Shown here: piece after piece, positions 8,335-12,387 of the stretch
Layout: every line of letters starts with the position of its first letter
How positions within the stretch are numbered: position 1 is the stretch's first letter
Assembly (NCBI GenBank): GCA_018814505.1
Contig: JAHIZQ010000131.1
Coordinates: forward strand, 1-12,387
From: Candidatus Omnitrophota bacterium
GTDB taxonomy: Bacteria > Omnitrophota > Gorgyraeia > Tantalellales > Tantalellaceae
DNA length: 12,387 nt
Direction of reading: 5' to 3'
Notes under the pieces: generated by a model
The model's input: the letters and a program-made list of their open reading frames with translations, nothing else
What the model was told of the DNA's origin: nothing
The model's database searches: none
Translations under genes and position numbers: made by a program

Positions 8335-8352
8335 TTTTAGACCCGTCTAAAA
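8335..8352. promoter_or_regulatory. 18-bp perfect palindrome in the tgt leader
   Basis: TTTTAGAC - CC - GTCTAAAA is an 8-bp inverted repeat with a 2-base centre, ending 36 bases before the tgt ATG. The 2-base loop is too tight for a good RNA hairpin, so a dimeric DNA-binding protein site is the more natural reading. No regulator is identified. Confidence 0.3.
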
Positions 8353-8430
8353 CACAATATATCTTTCATTCAAGCAATATATGTTTATACGGGCACAGAG
8401 AAACCTTCCCCATTAAATATTGCATTGCTT

Positions 8431-8796
8431 TTAAGCTAAGATTTTTTTTATTCTACGGATTAGTTCTTCCGGCTGAAAAGGCTTGGTTACATAGTGCTCC
8501 ACTCCGCAAGATCTTGCGGTCATCTTTTCCACATCATCATCAAGACAGGTTAAAAATATTTTAGGCAAATTCTGATATAATCCCTTGTCCTTAAAATCTT
8601 CCAACAAATTAAAGCCGCTTCTTCCAGGCATAAAAATATCAATTATCAATAAGTCGGGGTGGTATTTGTCTATATATTCTTCTGCCTTAGTTGAATCTGA
8701 AAGCGTTTTCAAATCAAACCCCTCGGGTTCAAATATATCCCTCAGTGTGCTCAGAAAAGCCTTGTCGTCATCAATCGCAAGTATTGTTTTTTCCAC
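8431..8796 (-). CDS. Stand-alone response regulator receiver (CheY-like) protein
   Basis: This is a single receiver domain with no output domain. Counting from ATG 8805, the acidic pocket is D12-D14, the phosphoacceptor D56 in LLIIDIFMPG, the switch T86, the aromatic Y105 and the conserved K108 in TKPF. All residues needed for phosphorylation are present. I prefer GTG 8796 (121 residues) over ATG 8805: AGGAG directly abuts the ATG, leaving no spacing, but lies 9 bases before the GTG. No histidine kinase lies in the window, so its partner is unknown; it could be a phosphorelay intermediate or act by protein binding. It has its own good promoter and lies between queA and tgt, which in other genomes are usually adjacent. 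Confidence 0.9.
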   Translation of the reverse strand: MEKTILAIDDDKAFLSTLRDIFEPEGFDLKTLSDSTKAEEYIDKYHPDLLIIDIFMPGRSGFNLLEDFKDKGLYQNLPKIFLTCLDDDVEKMTARSCGVEHYVTKPFQPEELIRRIKKILA

Positions 8797-8805
8797 AAAA
8801 ATCAT

Positions 8806-8810
8806 CTCCT
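8806..8810 (-). promoter_or_regulatory. Shine-Dalgarno of the response regulator
   Basis: AGGAG on the minus strand touches ATG 8805 but is 9 bases from the in-frame GTG 8796, which argues for the GTG as the true start. Confidence 0.5.
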
Positions 8811-8853
8811 ATTATCCATAATCCCCTTTAACGGTTACGCTAAATCTACACGC

Positions 8854-8883
8854 ATTCTATCATTATTGGGGACAAATTGTAAA
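8854..8883 (-). promoter_or_regulatory. Probable sigma70 promoter (extended -10) before the response regulator
   Basis: Minus strand: TTTACA (8883-8878), an 18-base spacer, then TAGAAT (8859-8854). Each hexamer matches consensus at 5/6 positions. TGA precedes the -10, giving the TGn extended -10 form. Transcription would start near 8846, about 50 bases before GTG 8796. This is the best promoter I see in the window and would drive the response regulator and probably tgt-yajC-secDF. Confidence 0.55.
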
Positions 8884-8894
8884 GATATTTGGCA

Positions 8895-9905
8895 CTAATT
8901 AATAAACATAGCGTCACCATAGGAAAAAAACCTGAATTTTGACTGAATAGCTTGTTGATAGGCTTTATACATAAACTCTTTGCCGGCAAAAGCACTCACC
9001 AGCATAAGAAGAGTAGATTTAGGCAAATGAAAGTTAGTAATCATCCCATCAACTATTTTAAAATCGTATCCGGGATATATAAAAATATCAGTTTCCCCCT
9101 TAAAAGACTTAACTTTGTTTTTTTTAACTGCTACTGTCTCCAACACACGTACCGAAGTAGTCCCTACGGCAAATACCCTGCCGCCTGATGTTTTTGTTTC
9201 ATTAATAATTTTTGCCGAGTTTTCACTTATCTCATACTCTTCTGAATGCATATGGTGATTTTCAATTTTTTCCACTGTAACAGGCGCGAATGTACCATAA
9301 CTTGTATGTAATGTAACAAAAACAATGGAAACACCTTTATCCGCGATAGCCTTTAAAAGTTTTTCCGTAAAATGAAGACCCGCGGTCGGAGATGCCGTCG
9401 CCCCGTCATTTAAAGCATATACCGTCTGATAGTATTCTCTGTCCTGCGGAGTATCATCTCTTGAAATATACGGCGGCAAAGGCACATGTCCTGCTTTGAA
9501 CACTTCTTTTAGCGGTACGCTAAATTCCACTACCCTTCCAAGCTTTGTTTTTCCAAAAACTTGGGCTTCTATTCCATTTTCCAGATAAACGGTTTCTCCA
9601 TCTTTTACCTTTTTGGATGGCCGCACTAACGCGCATAATTTTTCCGCAAAAGGATTAAGCAAAAAAATCTCCACTTTAGCTCCAGTTTTACGCCTCGCGT
9701 AAAACCTTACAGGAACAACCCGCGTATTGTTTAAAACTAACAAGTCGCCTTTTTTGAAATATTCTACAATATTACGAAATTTTTTCTCGCAAATACTCCC
9801 TTGTTTTCTGTCTAAAACCATTAAACGTGACACATCCCTCTGTTTAAGCGGTTTTTGCGCTATTAACTCTTTTGGTAAATTGTAATCAAATTCTGTTAGT
9901 TTCAT
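8895..9905 (-). CDS. queA: S-adenosylmethionine:tRNA ribosyltransferase-isomerase QueA
   Basis: QueA transfers and isomerises the ribosyl part of S-adenosylmethionine onto preQ1 in tRNA, forming epoxyqueuosine. The 336 residues match the family from end to end. Recognisable blocks are FDYNLPKELIAQ and RDVSRLMVLDR at the N-terminus, VLNNTRVVPVR, GHVPLPPYI with R and D following, then ASPTAGLHFT, LHTSYGTFAPV, HHMHSEEYEI, GTTSVRVLE, and GMITNFHLPKSTLLMLVSAF with FFSYGDAM at the end. ATG 9905 fits the family start, but the nearest AAGGAG lies 18 bases upstream, which is too far; translation may be modest or use a leader fold. It follows spoIID after a 130-base gap holding a palindromic repeat. 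Confidence 0.96.
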   Translation of the reverse strand: MKLTEFDYNLPKELIAQKPLKQRDVSRLMVLDRKQGSICEKKFRNIVEYFKKGDLLVLNNTRVVPVRFYARRKTGAKVEIFLLNPFAEKLCALVRPSKKVKDGETVYLENGIEAQVFGKTKLGRVVEFSVPLKEVFKAGHVPLPPYISRDDTPQDREYYQTVYALNDGATASPTAGLHFTEKLLKAIADKGVSIVFVTLHTSYGTFAPVTVEKIENHHMHSEEYEISENSAKIINETKTSGGRVFAVGTTSVRVLETVAVKKNKVKSFKGETDIFIYPGYDFKIVDGMITNFHLPKSTLLMLVSAFAGKEFMYKAYQQAIQSKFRFFSYGDAMFIN

Positions 9906-9958
9906 AAATAATAAATTTTTTGGGCTCCTTCATGGCAACCTGATCTAAAAAATTATCC

Positions 9959-9981
9959 GGGCGGGGAAACCCCGCCCCTAC
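9959..9981 (-). repeat. GC-rich palindromic repeat between spoIID and queA
   Basis: GGGCGGGG - AAA - CCCCGCCC is a perfect 8-bp stem (9959-9966 and 9970-9977) followed by CTAC. It matches the repeat at 3300-3321 in design, length, loop size and orientation. On the minus strand GGATAA and then six T follow, so it may weakly terminate transcription after spoIID. Confidence 0.65.
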
Positions 9982-10035
9982 ACCAACCCGTTTGGAGTAC
10001 ATATCATACACCAGGAAACAAATCAACAATCAAAT

Positions 10036-11223
10036 TTATTGGCTAACCAACAATATCTCTTTCATATTTATAATTTCCGTATCTGGATAATAGTACTTAA
10101 GTATTCTTTCATATTTCCATCTTCTAAGCGCCATGGAAAAACCGCCCCACTGGCACATACCTACTCCATGCCCCCATCCGTATCCGCTAAAAAGATAAAA
10201 AAATGGATATTTCTTAACATTAAAATTACCGCTTTTTAAAAGTTTCCTACCAATAATATCACGAAAACCTTCGCCCGCGATTTCAAACCACTGATTATGG
10301 GATTTTATGCTAACGTATTTAATTCGGTCGGACGCGTCCCTTTTTCCTGCTTTTATGGCCGTAATATTATTAACGGGATAACCATATTTTTGCAATCTTT
10401 CCGAAATTTCTTCACCTGAAATCTTTGCTTGCCACCTGAAATATGGAGTCCATCTGCAAAAGGGGCATCGTACTCCTTTAAGCGGTTTAAGATGTTTTCC
10501 CCACAAACAGGCAATATCCTGCGTATGTCCGCCGCAACACGCATGAAAATACGCGGGAAAAACCCTGCCCCTATATCCTAAAACTTTGTTTTTTGTAACT
10601 TCAACAGCTTTGGTAGTACGCCACTTTTCTCTACCATGACCACCATAAACCTGTGAAAAAGTATCATCAGTAACATCATAGTTTTCATTTTTTCGCCGTT
10701 CACATTCAAAAACCGCAAAACTGCGCGAGGCAACCGCTTGAGCTTTTAGCATTTCAAAAGGCCATAAACAATTCACTTCACACGGTAAAACACCTTTCAA
10801 ATAATCTTCTAATTCGACTCTGTTAATTACATCAAACCCTTTTTCGGTTTTTAAAATTTCCAGAGAACCTCTATAAAACACACCGTTTATATCCAGCTCG
10901 CTTCTTTGTGAAGGCACAATGCGTACCCCCAAAGAATCAAAAACCATTTCTCCGATCCTTATCGCGCTTGATTCAGAAAAAACTTCATTATGTTTTTCAA
11001 TGCTAGCTTTTCGAATCAATAAATCCCCTGAATCTCTGTCATATATATTGCATCTTTTTTCTGCGCTGATACTTAATTCATTAACATCATGTAAAATTCT
11101 AACGCGTACAAAAAAGGCGTTATTTTTATCAACCTGTATTTTTACTGGAATATAAAAAAAACGGAATGCGCCGACAAGCGCGAGAATAATAAGCGCGATT
11201 TGAAAAATTTTTCTGTTTAACAT
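10036..11223 (-). CDS. SpoIID/LytB-domain protein, probable membrane-anchored peptidoglycan lytic transglycosylase
   Basis: SpoIID-type enzymes cut glycan strands of peptidoglycan, preferring denuded strands. The 395 residues begin with an uncleaved-looking signal anchor (hydrophobic 7-25, no clear cleavage site). The SpoIID core has LEDYLKGVLPCEV at 138-150, where E149 aligns with the family's catalytic glutamate, then LKAQAVASRSFA at 159-170 and FSQVYGG at 189-195. A His/Cys cluster H227-A-C229-C230-G-G-H233 is where the zinc-binding residues of studied SpoIID proteins occur. Further on come CPFC (253-256) and GYGWGHGVGMCQWGG (347-361). The domain is found in many non-sporulating bacteria, so sporulation does not follow. 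GGAG lies very close to ATG 11223. It starts just after DUF2905 ends (11234) and is surely in that operon. Confidence 0.9.
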   Translation of the reverse strand: MLNRKIFQIALIILALVGAFRFFYIPVKIQVDKNNAFFVRVRILHDVNELSISAEKRCNIYDRDSGDLLIRKASIEKHNEVFSESSAIRIGEMVFDSLGVRIVPSQRSELDINGVFYRGSLEILKTEKGFDVINRVELEDYLKGVLPCEVNCLWPFEMLKAQAVASRSFAVFECERRKNENYDVTDDTFSQVYGGHGREKWRTTKAVEVTKNKVLGYRGRVFPAYFHACCGGHTQDIACLWGKHLKPLKGVRCPFCRWTPYFRWQAKISGEEISERLQKYGYPVNNITAIKAGKRDASDRIKYVSIKSHNQWFEIAGEGFRDIIGRKLLKSGNFNVKKYPFFYLFSGYGWGHGVGMCQWGGFSMALRRWKYERILKYYYPDTEIINMKEILLVSQ

Positions 11224-11233
11224 TACTCCACTA

Positions 11234-11461
11234 TCACTTGTTACTTTCTAAAAAAAACAAATAGCGGGCTTTCGACACTAGACCACTTACCAGAACACCT
11301 GTTGTTATGGGGAAATAAAAACAAAAATTACCGCGCTTGATGAATATATCTCCCGGTAATTTCCCAAACCAAGGCACTTTGCCAAGGAAATAAAATGTCC
11401 CGCAACCCAAAAAAATTATTATACCTAGAATAAAAAGATACTTTCCAATAACATGTGTCAT
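11234..11461 (-). CDS. DUF2905 family small membrane protein
   Basis: This family of unknown function is typically encoded next to ruvB, as here. From ATG 11461 the product has 75 residues: a first membrane helix (KYLFILGIIIFLGCGTFYFLG), the diagnostic stretch WFGKLPGDIFIKRGNFCFYFP, and a second helix (ITTGVLVSGLVS). The frame also permits a GTG at 11512, but the extra 17 residues (MCCLRARQASSYG...) are translation of a degenerate palindromic repeat at 11477-11499 and match nothing in the family, so I use the internal ATG. No clear Shine-Dalgarno precedes it. It is preceded by ruvB and followed after 10 bases by spoIID. Confidence 0.85.
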   Translation of the reverse strand: MTHVIGKYLFILGIIIFLGCGTFYFLGKVPWFGKLPGDIFIKRGNFCFYFPITTGVLVSGLVSKARYLFFLESNK

Positions 11462-11476
11462 CACCGACTGTAAACC

Positions 11477-11499
11477 GTAGGATGAGGCCTGCCTCGCCC
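11477..11499. repeat. Degenerate GTAGG-type palindromic repeat upstream of the DUF2905 gene
   Basis: GTAGGATGAGGCCTGCCTCGCCC has an imperfect stem GATGAGGC / GCCTCGCC around CT and begins with GTAGG. It looks like a decayed copy of the CCCCTAC repeats but in the opposite orientation. It overlaps the implausible N-terminal extension of the DUF2905 frame. Confidence 0.4.
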
Positions 11500-11542
11500 T
11501 TAAACAACACACCGAACAACTCCCAAAACAATAACTTTCACT

Positions 11543-12387
11543 CTAAAAAAGCCCTTTTTTAAAATCTGGTTTTTGCCCTAAATAATTATACGCTTTATCT
11601 GTTAATTCGCGCCCACGCGGCGTCCTTCTTAAAAATTCAATTTTTAAAAGATATGGCTCAATAACATCCTCAATTGTATCAACCTCTTCGTTCAGAGAAG
11701 CCGCCAAGGCTTCAACCCCTACGGGGCCCCCTTTATACGCTGAAAAAATAACTTCTAAAACCCGGCGCGACATCCTGTCCAATCCTTCTCCGTCTATACC
11801 ATGAACTGTTAACGCGTCAACAACAGTTTTACGATCAATATTACCATTGGCCTTCACTTCCGACCAATCCCTTACCCTACGCAAAATGCGATTAGCTATT
11901 CTTGGAGTGCCTCTTGACCGGGCGGCTAATTCCACCGCACCTTCTTCATTAATAGAAATACCTAAAAGATCAGCGGAACGCTTTATTATATTTGCCAAAT
12001 CTTTGGGCGAATAGAATTCAAGGTGAAAAAACATCCCAAACCTGTCCCTTAAAGGCGCGCTCAAAAGCCCCGCGCGTGTAGTTGCCCCTATTAGAGTAAA
12101 ACGTTTTAAATTAAATTTTATTGTCTTAGCATAAGGACCTTTATCAACCAAAAAATCTATCTGAAAATTTTCCATCGCGGGATAAATAAATTCTTCAACA
12201 ACTTTGGATAGTCTATGAATCTCATCAATAAAAAGAATATCTCCATCTGAAAGGTTTGTAAGAATACCGATTAAGTCACCCGCCCTATCAATCGCCGGTC
12301 CGCTTGTCGCGGTTACCTTTGTTCCCCTCTCATTGGCAATAATATGCGCCAACGAAGTTTTTCCGAGTCCCGGAGGGCCCGAAAAAA
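11543..12387 (-). CDS. ruvB: Holliday junction branch-migration helicase RuvB (N-terminus missing at the right edge)
   Basis: RuvB is the hexameric AAA+ motor that, with RuvA, drives branch migration. The frame is open to the right edge; about 281 codons are present and some 50-55 N-terminal residues lie outside. Just inside the edge the Walker A loop reads [19 protein letters not shown] (starting near 12385), where most relatives have TT. It is followed by Walker [11 protein letters not shown], sensor 1 [20 protein letters not shown] with the arginine finger, sensor 2 [16 protein letters not shown], and the C-terminal winged helix with [12 protein letters not shown] and [12 protein letters not shown]. 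All key residues are intact, so this is a working gene cut only by the window. The stop at 11543 is followed by the DUF2905 gene; ruvA and ruvC would be expected beyond the edge. Confidence 0.97.
   Translation of the reverse strand, partial: FSGPPGLGKTSLAHIIANERGTKVTATSGPAIDRAGDLIGILTNLSDGDILFIDEIHRLSKVVEEFIYPAMENFQIDFLVDKGPYAKTIKFNLKRFTLIGATTRAGLLSAPLRDRFGMFFHLEFYSPKDLANIIKRSADLLGISINEEGAVELAARSRGTPRIANRILRRVRDWSEVKANGNIDRKTVVDALTVHGIDGEGLDRMSRRVLEVIFSAYKGGPVGVEALAASLNEEVDTIEDVIEPYLLKIEFLRRTPRGRELTDKAYNYLGQKPDFKKGLF

Noticed and set aside
10550..10576. CCCTGCCCCTATA inside spoIID, resembling the right half of the palindromic repeats
   Set aside because: There is no matching left arm and it encodes the conserved-looking GYRGRVFPAYF region in frame, so it is a coincidence of codons.
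11328..11531. A 67-residue minus-strand frame overlapping the DUF2905 gene in another frame
   Set aside because: The overlapping frame has the DUF2905 signature (WFGKLPGDI...RGNFCFYFP), while this one is basic and aromatic without any family match.

Overview
All protein genes I can support in this window lie on the minus strand, so the natural reading direction is from the right edge to the left edge. The DNA is AT-rich and the genes are closely spaced. The backbone, read 5'->3' on the minus strand, is ruvB (cut by the right edge), a DUF2905 membrane protein, a SpoIID/LytB-family protein, queA, a stand-alone receiver-domain response regulator, tgt, yajC, a fused secDF, a cation diffusion facilitator (CDF) transporter and recJ. 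After recJ come a strong hairpin and an intergenic gap, and then a different kind of locus that runs off the left edge: a secreted, unrecognised protein with an HExxH motif whose reading frame is broken by one in-frame TAA.

The ruvB-DUF2905-spoIID-queA-tgt-yajC-secDF-recJ order resembles the conserved cluster I know from Clostridia-type Firmicutes and from uncultivated bacteria such as Omnitrophota. The SpoIID homologue does not by itself mean sporulation. The GTAGGGGC-type and GGGACAGACACC-type palindromes and the style of the secreted left-edge protein make me favour an uncultivated lineage such as Omnitrophota. That is a pattern-memory judgement of modest confidence and no taxonomic marker in the window proves it.

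The genes fall into functional pairs. RuvB (Holliday-junction branch migration) and RecJ (5'-3' ssDNA exonuclease) serve recombination and repair. Tgt and QueA are the two tRNA queuosine steps that act on tRNA: base exchange at G34, then cyclopentenyl-precursor transfer. YajC and SecDF are accessory subunits of the Sec translocon. The CDF transporter and the DUF2905 protein are membrane proteins, and the SpoIID-like protein is a probable peptidoglycan glycosidase anchored outside the membrane. The response regulator sits between the two queuosine genes and has its own good promoter, so at least the tgt-yajC-secDF part can be transcribed separately from ruvB-queA.

Most intergenic regions carry short GC-rich palindromes, several ending in CCCCTAC. 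One of them, directly before the recJ ribosome binding site, has the shape of an intrinsic terminator on the coding strand. A roughly 60-bp palindromic element framed by 10-bp direct repeats lies between recJ and the CDF gene. The most interesting region is the left 1.35 kb (broken or recoded HExxH protein); next are the terminator-like repeat before recJ and the repeat family.
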